Shown in pieces: positions 8,107-15,995 of a DNA stretch of 33,137 bases. Numbering within the stretch: position 1 is the stretch's first letter; each line of letters starts with the position of its first letter. The notes under the pieces were generated by a model. That model made no database searches and was not told the origin of the DNA. It saw only the letters and a list, made by a program, of their open reading frames with translations. The translations under genes were made by a program, and so were the position numbers. The stretch is from Dechloromonas sp. Its GTDB lineage: Bacteria; Pseudomonadota; Gammaproteobacteria; Burkholderiales; Rhodocyclaceae. Location: positions 1-33,137 of the forward strand of contig WBUO01000022.1 of NCBI GenBank assembly GCA_008933675.1, read 5' to 3'.

Positions 8107-10212
8107 ATGCGCCCCCCTTTCATCCATCGACAACTAAGCTCCCGGGCCATCGCCATCGCCGCCCTGACTGCCGGCGCCATGTCAGCACAGGCTCAGGAAG
8201 CGCCCACACCCCTGGCTCCCGTACAAGTGATCGGCGAAAAAATGGGGCGCAGCGAGCAGGATTCGGTAACAGCCGTTTCGGTCTTCACGGCCCAGGAAAT
8301 TGCCGACAAAGACAGGAAGACCGTGCTGGACCTCGTCGCCGAAGTACCCAACGTGACCATCGGCGAGTTCGGCGGCGTGGCCAACATCCGCGGCAGCAAT
8401 GGCGCCGGCCCGGGCTTTTCCTCGCTGGCCTGGAAGGGGGCAACGCGCGCCCGCACGGCTACCGTCATTGATGGCGTCAGCCAGGTGTGGACCGGCGGCA
8501 ACCTGCTGAGCAATGACCTCTGGGACGTGGAGCAGATGGAAGTGCTGCGTGGCCCGCAATCGACCATGCAGGGGCGTTCGGCCATCGGTGGCGCCATCGT
8601 GCTCAAGACAAAGGATCCCAGCTTCAAGCAGGAAGGCGCCGTGCGTCTCGGCCTGCAGCAGGCCAACGGCCAGTTGCTCGGCCAGGCAGCCGGCGTGGTC
8701 TCCGGCCCGCTGTCGGACAGTCTGGCCTACCGGCTGAGCGCCGATGTCACGCGCGGCGATCACTGGATCGATTATGTGGACAACAACACCCGCACAGGCA
8801 TGGATTATTCGTCGGACCCGAACAAAGTGGTGCGCAACGACATCAAGGCCAAGCTGCTTTGGGCACCGAAGAGCAACCCGGAGCTGATCAGCCGGCTGGA
8901 TCTGCAGCACAAGTCGCAAAAGGGCCCCTACCTGAATCAGGTGAACGTCGGCGATGACGACGATTACCGCGCATCCATGGACAAGGTGAACCACCGCATC
9001 GGCGACACCACCATGAACGCAGTCATCTGGAACACCACCTATCAGTTCGATGCCAACCGCTCGGTGGACGTTCTGCTGTCGGCTTCCGAGCTGGACGCGA
9101 GATTCACGCATAACGACACGAATGGCTCGGGAGTTCCCCGTACGAACACCAACACCTACTTCAACGCGAATTCGAAACAGGACAGTCTGGGCTTTGAAAC
9201 GCGCCTGAACCTGAACTCGGCGACCTCCGGCCTCAAGTCCATGGTGGGGATCTCTCATTTCGAGGACGACCTGACGGTGCTGGCCAGGACCTACATCGGG
9301 GCGATCCGCTATTCGGGCGACACCAAGACTGTCGCCACCGCGCTCTTCGGCGAAGTGGACTATCCGCTGAGCGAGCGCTGGGCGCTGATCGCCGGTGGCC
9401 GCATCGAGCGTGAATCACAGGACCGTACCATCACAAACGGCGTACTGACGCAGTCGCGTGAGGCCACCAAGACCTACGTGCTGCCCCGTCTGGCTGTCCG
9501 CTACACACTCGATCCGCAGACGGTATTCGGCCTCGATGTCCGCAAGGGCTACAACCCGGCTGGCTTTGCCATGGACACCGATGCCAGCAAGGTCTCCACC
9601 TACGAGGTCGAGTACGTCACGGCTGTCGAGGCGAGCGTGAAGCAGCGCTTCAACGGCGGCAAGGGCCACTGGTCGATCAACCTGTTCAACAACGCCTTCA
9701 AGGACTACCAGGTCAGAAACGGTACGCTGATTTCCAACGTCGACGAAGCCACCATCCGTGGCATCGAGTTCGAGCTGGGCACCGATCTGGGCAGTGCCAC
9801 CCATGTCTACGCCAACGCCAGCCTGCAGACTTCCAAGGTCGACGCCTTCGCGGCCAACCGGACCTATGTCGGCAACAAGCTGCCGTATGCCGCACCGCGC
9901 ACCTTTGGCGCCGGCGTGACGTACAAGCTGATGCCGGAGCTCACGCTCGGCGCCAACGCCAAATATGTAGCGTCCTACTACGTGGACATCTCCAATGCCG
10001 CCGGCACGATTGCTGGCCAGAAAGCCCAGGCTGGCGACTACACCCTGGTGGACATCAGTGCCAGCTACGCCATCGACACGCGCACACGGGTTCGTGCCTA
10101 CGTGAACAACCTGTTCGACGAATACGTGGTCAACACCTACTTCCAGGGCACCCTCAGCCAGGACGTGCTGGCGCCGCGCACCGTGGGCCTGCAACTGGAC
10201 TACCGGTTCTGA
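8107..10212 (+). CDS. TonB-dependent outer-membrane receptor, siderophore type
   Basis: A 701-residue outer-membrane gated channel. It has a signal peptide (about residues 1-29, ending AMSAQAQ), a region APVQVIGEKMG that can serve as the TonB-box area, a plug domain with TAQEIADKDRKTVLDLVAEVPNVTI, NIRGSNG, ATVIDGV and VEVLRGPQSTMQGRSAIGGAIVLKTKDP, and a long barrel ending in the classic C-terminal YRF. Start ATG 8107 follows AGGA. Upstream are the Fur-like box and a divergent AraC regulator; downstream come small membrane proteins, a PepSY-TM protein and an MFS transporter. Together these suggest ferric-siderophore uptake. The exact ligand cannot be read from sequence, and no siderophore biosynthesis genes are present, so it may use a foreign siderophore. 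Confidence 0.93.
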   Translation: MRPPFIHRQLSSRAIAIAALTAGAMSAQAQEAPTPLAPVQVIGEKMGRSEQDSVTAVSVFTAQEIADKDRKTVLDLVAEVPNVTIGEFGGVANIRGSNGAGPGFSSLAWKGATRARTATVIDGVSQVWTGGNLLSNDLWDVEQMEVLRGPQSTMQGRSAIGGAIVLKTKDPSFKQEGAVRLGLQQANGQLLGQAAGVVSGPLSDSLAYRLSADVTRGDHWIDYVDNNTRTGMDYSSDPNKVVRNDIKAKLLWAPKSNPELISRLDLQHKSQKGPYLNQVNVGDDDDYRASMDKVNHRIGDTTMNAVIWNTTYQFDANRSVDVLLSASELDARFTHNDTNGSGVPRTNTNTYFNANSKQDSLGFETRLNLNSATSGLKSMVGISHFEDDLTVLARTYIGAIRYSGDTKTVATALFGEVDYPLSERWALIAGGRIERESQDRTITNGVLTQSREATKTYVLPRLAVRYTLDPQTVFGLDVRKGYNPAGFAMDTDASKVSTYEVEYVTAVEASVKQRFNGGKGHWSINLFNNAFKDYQVRNGTLISNVDEATIRGIEFELGTDLGSATHVYANASLQTSKVDAFAANRTYVGNKLPYAAPRTFGAGVTYKLMPELTLGANAKYVASYYVDISNAAGTIAGQKAQAGDYTLVDISASYAIDTRTRVRAYVNNLFDEYVVNTYFQGTLSQDVLAPRTVGLQLDYRF

Positions 10213-10226
10213 CGGAGCATCGCGAC

Positions 10227-10505
10227 TTGAACTGGATCATCGCCCTCGGCCTGCTGCTGGCCACCGCCGGCAGCGCCAGCATCTATCTGGCCTCGCCGAA
10301 CCAGCGCTGGCTGGTGGCCCCCTGGCCGGCGCGGCCAGCCCGCGCTGCCGGCACGCTTTTGCTGGCGGCCGCCCTGATCGTGCTCTTGCAGGTTCTGCAG
10401 CCGGCAGCGGGCTGCTTTGTTTTCCTCCATTGGCTGATGCTGTTGTTCGTTCTTTTCCCTTATCTCGGCGCACTGCGCAGCGCGCGCCGGAGAACCGTCG
10501 CATGA
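10227..10505 (+). CDS. Small membrane protein, DUF3325-like
   Basis: A 92-residue protein with three hydrophobic segments (IIALGLLLATAGSASIYLA, AAGTLLLAAALIVLLQVL, FVFLHWLMLLFVLFPYLGAL) and a basic tail. It starts with TTG, preceded by GGAG nine bases upstream. Size, topology and place next to a TonB receptor and a PepSY-TM protein match the DUF3325 proteins of iron-uptake loci, but assignment is by pattern and context. Its stop overlaps the next start (ATGA). Confidence 0.7.
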   Translation: MNWIIALGLLLATAGSASIYLASPNQRWLVAPWPARPARAAGTLLLAAALIVLLQVLQPAAGCFVFLHWLMLLFVLFPYLGALRSARRRTVA

Positions 10506-10792
10506 ATACCGGCAAACCCAAGAGCATTGCGCACGACTGGCTTGCCAAAACCCTTGCCGGCACATTGCTTGGCTTCTCCCTGGCAATCGGCTGCGCGGGT
10601 CTGTTCAACGGGCTGGCAGCAGACATGCCGCTGTCCATCCGCGGCCAGCTCAGCATGTGGCTGACGGCACCGGTCTGGCTGGGGACGCTCTCGGGCGTCT
10701 ACTTCTTCCGCAACGGCCTGCGTGCCTGGGTCTGGCTGGGTACTGCCAACCTGCTGGCTTACGGCATTCTGGCCGGACTCCGTCTCAGCTGA
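10502..10792 (+). CDS. Small membrane protein, DUF3649-like iron-uptake protein
   Basis: A 96-residue protein from ATG 10502, overlapping the previous gene by four bases. It shows three membrane helices (LAGTLLGFSLAIGCAGLFNGLA, LSMWLTAPVWLGTLSGVYFF, WVWLGTANLLAYGILAGL) and the R-AW-WLG motif seen in DUF3649 proteins. The ORF track starts too early (10430), inside the preceding gene. Family role is only described as iron-uptake associated; it may assist the adjacent PepSY-TM protein. Confidence 0.7.
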   Translation: MNTGKPKSIAHDWLAKTLAGTLLGFSLAIGCAGLFNGLAADMPLSIRGQLSMWLTAPVWLGTLSGVYFFRNGLRAWVWLGTANLLAYGILAGLRLS

Positions 10793-10817
10793 TCTTCCGG
10801 GTTTCATCCACCTTCGC

Positions 10818-12449
10818 ATGCGTTCCGACTTCATCCGCATTTACAAATCCGTCCATACCTGGACGGGCATCGTTGCCGGCATGGCCTTGTTCATTGCTTT
10901 TTATGCTGGCGCGATCACCATCTTCAAAGAGCCACTGGTACGCTGGGCGACACCACCGTCTGCAACCCACGGTCAAGCCATCGCACTGGATCAGGCGCCG
11001 CTCCTGATCGCCCAGACCCTGCGCGACCATCCGGCGGCAGCCAGGGATTTCCGGCTCCCGCTGCAGTCCGCCGAACACCTGCCCGGCGGACTTTCCTGGG
11101 CGGTACGCGAGAATGAAGCCGACGACCACGACCATTCGTCCGCCCGCCACTACTTCGCCATTCCGGAAGATGGCGGAACGGTACGCGTCGAGGAAAACCA
11201 CCCCTCGGAACTGGCTGAGTTCATCGACGTATTGCATCGCGTGGCAGGCCTGCCCTTTGATACCGATCCGAACCGCTGGGTCATGGGCATCATTGCCGCC
11301 CTTTACACCCTTGCGCTGGTTTCCGGCGTGATCGTGCTGCTCCCCTCGCTGGTGAAAGATTTTTTCGCCCTGCGCGTGGGCAAAAACATCAAACGCATGT
11401 GGCTCGATGCCCATAACGTGGTCGGCATCATCAGCCTGCCTTTCCATGTGGTCATGGCACTCACCGCCGTGGTCTTCGCCTATCACGACGGCTTCTATTT
11501 CATTCAGGACAAACTGATCCACGACGGCAAGTGGGCCACGGCCTTCTCCCGTGGCGGGCCTCCCACTTCAGCCGCACCACGCGATCCGGCAGCGATGCGC
11601 TCGCCAGCCGAATTGCTGGCCAATGTGCGAGCTCTCTCGCCAGGCTTCGAGCCGACCTCCCTGCAATACCTGAATGCCACCGGGCCGCGCGCGACGGTAC
11701 GTGTCTGGGGGCACGACCCCTCGGCACATTCTCCGCGTTTCCTTGGCGGATTCGTTGCCCTGGATCCTTATAGCGGCAAGGTCATCAACGCCGATTTCCT
11801 GCCGGGCCAGCAGAGTCTGCCCAATGCCGTCGTTGGCAGCTTCTTTGCCCTGCACTTCGGCACCTATGGCGGCACGCCGGTACAGTGGATGTATTTCCTG
11901 CTCGGCCTGGCGGGTGCCTGGCTATTCTATGGCGGCAACCTGCTCTGGCTGGAAACCCGGCGGATCAAAGCTGCGAAACGTGATGACGGCAGCGGCGTGC
12001 CGCCCGAACAGCGACGCGATGTTCGCTGGATGGCTGCCGGCACCGTCGGTGTCTGTCTCGGCGCCGTCTGCGGGATTTCACTCACCATCGTTGCCGCCAA
12101 ATGGCTGCAAGGCCGGGTTGACGACCTCAACACCTGGCATCTGGGCCTTTACTACACGGTATTTTTCGGCGCACTGGCCTGGGCCTTCCGTTGCGGAGCA
12201 GCCCGCTCCGCCATCCATCTCCTGTGGCTGGCAGCCGCGTTCACCATCGCCATTCCGCTCACCAGCCTGCTCGCCTGGTTGCTACCCTCTCTGGGCATGT
12301 GGGCCCACGGCAGTAGCGCAACGCTCGGGGTCGATGCAACGGCTCTGGCCGGTGGGCTCTGTTTTGTCTGGCTGGCGCGCGCCACGCATCGACGTGCGAT
12401 GGAGGGCCCTGTCGACAGCGTCTGGTCTTTACGCCGGGGAAAGGCATGA
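10818..12449 (+). CDS. PepSY-associated transmembrane protein, probable ferric-siderophore reductase
   Basis: A ~543-residue inner-membrane protein. The start MRSDFIRIYKSVHTWTGIVAGMALFIAFYAGAITIF is the standard PepSY-TM opening. A periplasmic PepSY region follows, then a core helix pair with HNVVGIISLPFHVVMALTAVVFAYHDG, and three or four further helices to the C-terminus. Histidines in YKSVHTW, LHRVAG, DAHNVVG and PFHVVMA are placed as possible haem ligands. Relatives such as FpvG and FoxB of Pseudomonas take part in reductive iron release from siderophores, so this role is inferred here. ATG 10818 is preferred to the ORF-track 10722, which lies inside the preceding gene. Confidence 0.85.
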   Translation: MRSDFIRIYKSVHTWTGIVAGMALFIAFYAGAITIFKEPLVRWATPPSATHGQAIALDQAPLLIAQTLRDHPAAARDFRLPLQSAEHLPGGLSWAVRENEADDHDHSSARHYFAIPEDGGTVRVEENHPSELAEFIDVLHRVAGLPFDTDPNRWVMGIIAALYTLALVSGVIVLLPSLVKDFFALRVGKNIKRMWLDAHNVVGIISLPFHVVMALTAVVFAYHDGFYFIQDKLIHDGKWATAFSRGGPPTSAAPRDPAAMRSPAELLANVRALSPGFEPTSLQYLNATGPRATVRVWGHDPSAHSPRFLGGFVALDPYSGKVINADFLPGQQSLPNAVVGSFFALHFGTYGGTPVQWMYFLLGLAGAWLFYGGNLLWLETRRIKAAKRDDGSGVPPEQRRDVRWMAAGTVGVCLGAVCGISLTIVAAKWLQGRVDDLNTWHLGLYYTVFFGALAWAFRCGAARSAIHLLWLAAAFTIAIPLTSLLAWLLPSLGMWAHGSSATLGVDATALAGGLCFVWLARATHRRAMEGPVDSVWSLRRGKA

Positions 12450-12458
12450 CGGCTAGCG

Positions 12459-13628
12459 ATGGCGCCTGACCGTCTGGCCTACTGCCTGCCCGGCGCCTAC
12501 TTTCTCAGCTTCGCCTTCATTGGCGTCTTCGCTCCCTACTTTTCCCTTTACCTGCATGACGCTGGATTGGCTGCACAGGACATCGCAACCCTGATCGTCG
12601 CCATGCAGTCGATGCGACTGCTCGCCCCCGCTCTGTGGGGCATTTTGGCCGATCGCCGGGGAATGCGCGGTTCAGCCATCGGACTGTCCGTTCTGGGCAG
12701 TTTGTGCGGACTGTCCGCGTTCATGGCAACTGACAGCTTCCGCGGCATGTTTCTGGCCATGGTCGTGCTGTCGTTTTTCTGGAGTGCTACCCCACCCTTG
12801 CTGGAAACCGCGACATTCGCCCATCTCGGCGATCGCCTGCCACGCTATGCAGCGATCCGCCTATGGGGATCGCTGGGAACACTCGCAGCGGCACTGGCGG
12901 TCGGGCAGCTGCTCAACACCTACCCGGTTGGCATCGTACCCTGGGCCTGCTGGCTGATTCTGCTGGCCCTGCTACCCGTATCCTTCATGCTGCCCGCCGC
13001 AACCCCCGGCCGACAGTCACGCGGGGACACCTGGTCGCAGTTCAGACAGGCACTAGCCCAGCCTGCAGTGGTCGCAATCCTGAGCGCCGGCTTTTTCATG
13101 GCCGCTGCCCATGGCGCACTCACCGTTTTCTACTCGATTCACCTGTCGCAGCATGGCTACCAGGCATCCACCATCGGCCTCTTGTGGACGCTGGGGGTTG
13201 CCAGCGAAATCGCGTTTTTCATGCTGATGCCGCGCCTGAATCCCCGACTCGCTTCGAATCTCCTGTGGATGCTCTGCTTCGCCGCTGCGGCACTGCGCTT
13301 CAGCCTGATCGGCTGGTGGGTGGAGTGGATTGCCGTGGCGGTTTTCGCCCAACTGCTCCATGCTTTGAGTTTCGCTGCCCACCACGCGCTATCCGTATCT
13401 TTGATCAACCGATCATTCCCGGAAAAGCACGCGGCACGGGGCCAGGCCATTTACGCGACAGGTCAAGGAGCGGGGGCTCTGGCTGGCGGATTGACCAGCG
13501 GCTTCCTGTGGGGAATGGTCGGAGGTTCCTGGACCTTCACGGCAAGCGCGACTCTTGCCTTTGCCGGCATGTTGATAGCCGGATTCAGCGCTGCCAATGC
13601 CATTGGCGGCAGCCGGAAACGCTCATGA
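12459..13628 (+). CDS. Major facilitator superfamily transporter (MFS_1-like/HcaT type)
   Basis: A 389-residue, about 12-helix transporter. The first helix pair and the loop between helices 2 and 3 (APALWGILADRRGMRG) follow the MFS signature, and the central loop separates two six-helix halves. The family resembles HcaT/LacY-like permeases. It begins nine bases after the PepSY-TM gene, in the same direction, so it is the last gene of the iron locus. By context it may carry a siderophore or its breakdown product across the inner membrane, as RhtX/FptX-type permeases do; direction of transport is not evident. A hairpin follows the stop. Confidence 0.82.
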   Translation: MAPDRLAYCLPGAYFLSFAFIGVFAPYFSLYLHDAGLAAQDIATLIVAMQSMRLLAPALWGILADRRGMRGSAIGLSVLGSLCGLSAFMATDSFRGMFLAMVVLSFFWSATPPLLETATFAHLGDRLPRYAAIRLWGSLGTLAAALAVGQLLNTYPVGIVPWACWLILLALLPVSFMLPAATPGRQSRGDTWSQFRQALAQPAVVAILSAGFFMAAAHGALTVFYSIHLSQHGYQASTIGLLWTLGVASEIAFFMLMPRLNPRLASNLLWMLCFAAAALRFSLIGWWVEWIAVAVFAQLLHALSFAAHHALSVSLINRSFPEKHAARGQAIYATGQGAGALAGGLTSGFLWGMVGGSWTFTASATLAFAGMLIAGFSAANAIGGSRKRS

Positions 13629-13630
13629 AA

Positions 13631-13665
13631 CCGGGAATACGGGGCGGGATACCCCGTTCCCGTTT
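13631..13665 (+). terminator. Probable terminator of the iron-uptake operon
   Basis: CGGGAA-TA-CGGGG and CCCCG-TTCCCG form a long stem with a two-base bulge and a short loop (CGGGATA), followed by TTT. It starts just after the MFS stop codon. Confidence 0.65.
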
Positions 13666-13804
13666 CGGCTGCAGCCACCCGCTTCGCCTATGGTCAGGGA
13701 AAAAAGCACCCGGCCGCGGCAAGGATCGTCGCCGTAGAGAATCCGCCTCCGATCTGCTGCACGGTGCGACGATGGAAAACAGGCCAGGAATTTCTCCGGA
13801 GACG

Positions 13805-13833
13805 TTGACGGTGACCAGGGGCGTGGCTATAAT
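13805..13833 (+). promoter_or_regulatory. Strong sigma70-type promoter of the tRNA-Lys operon
   Basis: TTGACG (13805-13810), a 17-base spacer and a perfect TATAAT (13828-13833). The GCGCGGC discriminator that follows is typical of stable-RNA promoters under stringent control. Transcription should start near 13840, a few bases before the first tRNA. Confidence 0.85.
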
Positions 13834-13851
13834 GCGCGGCTCTTGCAGGTC

Positions 13852-13927
13852 GGGTCGGTAGCTCAGTCGGTAGAGCAGCGGACTTTTAATCCGTTGGTCC
13901 CGAGTTCGAATCTCGGCCGACCCACCA
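13852..13927 (+). tRNA. tRNA-Lys (TTT anticodon)
   Basis: A 76-base cloverleaf: acceptor GGGTCGG/CCGACCC, D-arm GCTC...GAGC, anticodon arm CGGACTTTTAATCCG with anticodon TTT, T-arm CCGAG-TTCGAAT-CTCGG, and an encoded 3' CCA. Confidence 0.97.
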
Positions 13928-13941
13928 AGAATCCCGAATCC

Positions 13942-14017
13942 GGGGCGTTAGCTCAGTTGGTAGAGCAGCGGACTCTTAATCCGTAGGTCCACAGTTCGAA
14001 TCTGTGACGCCCCACCA
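13942..14017 (+). tRNA. tRNA-Lys (CTT anticodon)
   Basis: A 76-base cloverleaf: acceptor GGGGCGT/ACGCCCC, D-arm GCTC...GAGC, anticodon arm CGGACTCTTAATCCG with anticodon CTT, T-arm CACAG-TTCGAAT-CTGTG, and encoded CCA. It lies 14 bases after the first tRNA-Lys, so one transcript carries both lysine isoacceptors. Confidence 0.97.
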
Positions 14018-14023
14018 AATTCC

Positions 14024-14055
14024 AAAAGGCTTGTGCTTGGGCACAGGCCTTTTTC
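14024..14055 (+). terminator. Rho-independent terminator of the tRNA operon
   Basis: AAAAGGCTTGTGC, loop TTGG, GCACAGGCCTTTTT: a 13-bp stem with one G-T pair, flanked by A and T runs. Confidence 0.92.
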
Positions 14056-14216
14056 ATTTGCCCCCGGGAAATCGCCAGACATCCCGACAGCAGACCTGAC
14101 CTGCGGCGGGTGCAGCGGACCGCGCGGGCAATCCGGCCGACAGGCCTCCGACAATGGCGCACATGTTGCTTTGATTCCGGCTTCCGCAGCCGGACTGCCC
14201 ACGCCTTGTGCCATCG

Positions 14217-15845
14217 ATGAAGACGCCCCCTACCGATCCCGCCAATGTTCGCGAAGAACTGGTCGAACAGGAACAACTGCTGATCCGCGAGAGCATCCGC
14301 CTGCTCAGTCGCGGCCTGGAACCCGACAAGGCCATCCGCGAAATGCTGCATCTGCTGTCCGAATTGCTCGGCCTCAACCGCGGCCGGGTCGTCCTGCGCG
14401 ACGGGCAGACGGACGAGCTGGCCATTCGTGTCGCCTACGGCCTGACCCGGGATGAAATGGCGCGCGGCCGTTACCGGATGGGCGAAGGCATCACCGGCCG
14501 CGTGATGCAGTCGGGCGAAGTGCTGATCGTCCAGGACATCGACGCCGAACCCGCCTATCTGGCACGCGCCGTGGACCGGAACAGCCTGCCGGAGGGCACG
14601 GTTTCTTTCATTGCCATGCCGATTCTCGTCGACCAGGTGATCTCCGGCGTGCTTGGCGTGCACCGCCTGCGCTCGCGGCAGCGCTCGCTCGGCGCCGATC
14701 TGCAGATCCTGCACACGATCGCCGAGCTGATGGGGCAGATATTCAAGATCCATCAGTTGATCGAAAGGCGTACCGCGCTGCTCAAGGAGGAAAATCACTC
14801 GCTGCGGGCGGCCCTGCAGCAAAGAACCCGCGGCAAGACCAACTGGGGCATCGTCGGCGAGGCGCCGCAGCTGCTGACAGCCCTCGATCAGCTGGAGCAG
14901 GTCGCCGGCACCGAGGCGACGGTCATGCTGCTCGGCGAATCAGGCACCGGCAAGGAGCTGTTCGCCCGGGCGCTGCACCTGCAGAGCCCGCGCCGCGAGA
15001 AGCCGTTCGTCAAGGTGAACTGCGCCGCGATCCCGGAAACGCTGTTCGAGGCCGAGCTGTTCGGCCATGAAAAGGGCGCCTTCACCGGCGCCGCCCAGCA
15101 ACGCATCGGCCGCTTCGAGCAGGCCAACGGCGGCACCCTCTTCCTCGACGAAATCGGCGATCTGCCGCTGCCGGTGCAGGTCAAGCTGCTGCGCGTCCTG
15201 CAGGAGAAGATCGTCGAGCGCCTGGGCGGGCGCGGCGAAATCCCGGTGGACGTACGCATTGTCGCCGCCACCCATCAGGACATGATGGCACTGGTGCGCG
15301 CCGGACGCTTCCGGCTCGATCTCTATTACCGCCTCAACGTCATCCCGATCCGCCTGCCGGCGCTGCGCGAGCGCCCGGGTGACATCAAGCTGCTCGTCCG
15401 CCACTTCGTCTCGCAACTCAACCAGCATCACCAGCGCAACATCCTGATCACCCCGCAAGCCATGTCCAGCCTGGTTTCCTACCCCTGGCCGGGCAACATC
15501 CGGCAGCTGTACAACGTCTGCGAGCGCATCGTGCTGCTGTCGCGGACCGATGAAATCGACGAAGGCACTGTCGATTACGTGCTGGTCACCGAAGCCCAGG
15601 GACAGCCCGTCGAGGTGCTGCCCGGCACGACACCGGCAAGCCCGCTGGTCGCCGGTGGCGCCCATTCGCTGATCCGCCCCTACCAGAACGTCGAAGCGGG
15701 CGAACGCGAACAGATCGCCGCTGCCCTGGCCGCTCACGGCGGCAACAAATCGCGCACGGCCAAGGCACTCAACCTGACCCTGCGCCAACTGAACTACCGC
15801 ATCCAGATACTGGCCATTCCCCTGCCCATCAGAAGCAAATTGTGA
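14217..15845 (+). CDS. Sigma54-dependent transcriptional activator (GAF-AAA-Fis, NifA-like)
   Basis: A ~542-residue enhancer-binding activator. An N-terminal GAF sensor domain spans about residues 20-180 and includes GEGITGRVMQSGEVLIVQDI and ISGVLGVHRL. The AAA+ domain has Walker A GESGTGKE at ~240, the sigma54-contacting GAFTGA at ~287, GGTLFLDEIGDLP (Walker B) and the R-finger region ALRERPGDI. A C-terminal Fis-type helix-turn-helix (HGGNKSRTAKALNLTLRQLNYRI) binds DNA. I chose ATG 14217; GTG 14208 is possible and neither has a clear ribosome-binding site. It lies directly upstream of a -24/-12 promoter and paired dyads, so it very likely controls the cyanase/rubredoxin operon. The GAF ligand is unknown; the domain order resembles NifA, but no nif genes are here. 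Confidence 0.94.
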   Translation: MKTPPTDPANVREELVEQEQLLIRESIRLLSRGLEPDKAIREMLHLLSELLGLNRGRVVLRDGQTDELAIRVAYGLTRDEMARGRYRMGEGITGRVMQSGEVLIVQDIDAEPAYLARAVDRNSLPEGTVSFIAMPILVDQVISGVLGVHRLRSRQRSLGADLQILHTIAELMGQIFKIHQLIERRTALLKEENHSLRAALQQRTRGKTNWGIVGEAPQLLTALDQLEQVAGTEATVMLLGESGTGKELFARALHLQSPRREKPFVKVNCAAIPETLFEAELFGHEKGAFTGAAQQRIGRFEQANGGTLFLDEIGDLPLPVQVKLLRVLQEKIVERLGGRGEIPVDVRIVAATHQDMMALVRAGRFRLDLYYRLNVIPIRLPALRERPGDIKLLVRHFVSQLNQHHQRNILITPQAMSSLVSYPWPGNIRQLYNVCERIVLLSRTDEIDEGTVDYVLVTEAQGQPVEVLPGTTPASPLVAGGAHSLIRPYQNVEAGEREQIAAALAAHGGNKSRTAKALNLTLRQLNYRIQILAIPLPIRSKL

Positions 15846-15852
15846 ACAATTT
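15837..15852. promoter_or_regulatory. Dyad 1: candidate activator-binding site
   Basis: AAATTGT-GA-ACAATTT is a perfect 7-bp inverted repeat that overlaps the activator's own stop codon. It lies about 100 bases upstream of the sigma54 start, the usual distance for an upstream activator sequence. Confidence 0.6.
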
Positions 15853-15860
15853 GTACACTG

Positions 15861-15878
15861 ATTGTGCACACGCACAAT
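15861..15878. promoter_or_regulatory. Dyad 2: candidate activator-binding site
   Basis: ATTGTGC-ACAC-GCACAAT is a perfect 7-bp inverted repeat. Its centre is 25 bases from that of dyad 1, and both share the ATTGT/ACAAT half-site core, so they look like a pair of sites for the same protein. Confidence 0.6.
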
Positions 15879-15923
15879 TCGGAAGATAAATACAACCATA
15901 TGATTTAACTGAATAAATACAAC

Positions 15924-15938
15924 TGGCACGGCAGTTGC
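15924..15938 (+). promoter_or_regulatory. Sigma54 (-24/-12) promoter
   Basis: TGGCACGGCAGTTGC matches the consensus TGGCACG-N4-TTGC exactly, with GG and GC separated by 10 bases. Transcription should begin near 15950, about 45 bases before the flavoprotein start. The surrounding region is AT-richer than the genes. Confidence 0.93.
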
Positions 15939-15995
15939 CATAGTCAGGACAAGTTCATCCTTCCGGCGCAAGCCTTTCAGATCAGGAGATTGTCC

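Noticed and set aside
14217-15845. Calling the activator NifA
   Set aside because: Domain order is NifA-like, but no nif genes are nearby and the adjacent target operon concerns cyanate, so a nitrogen-fixation role is not supported.
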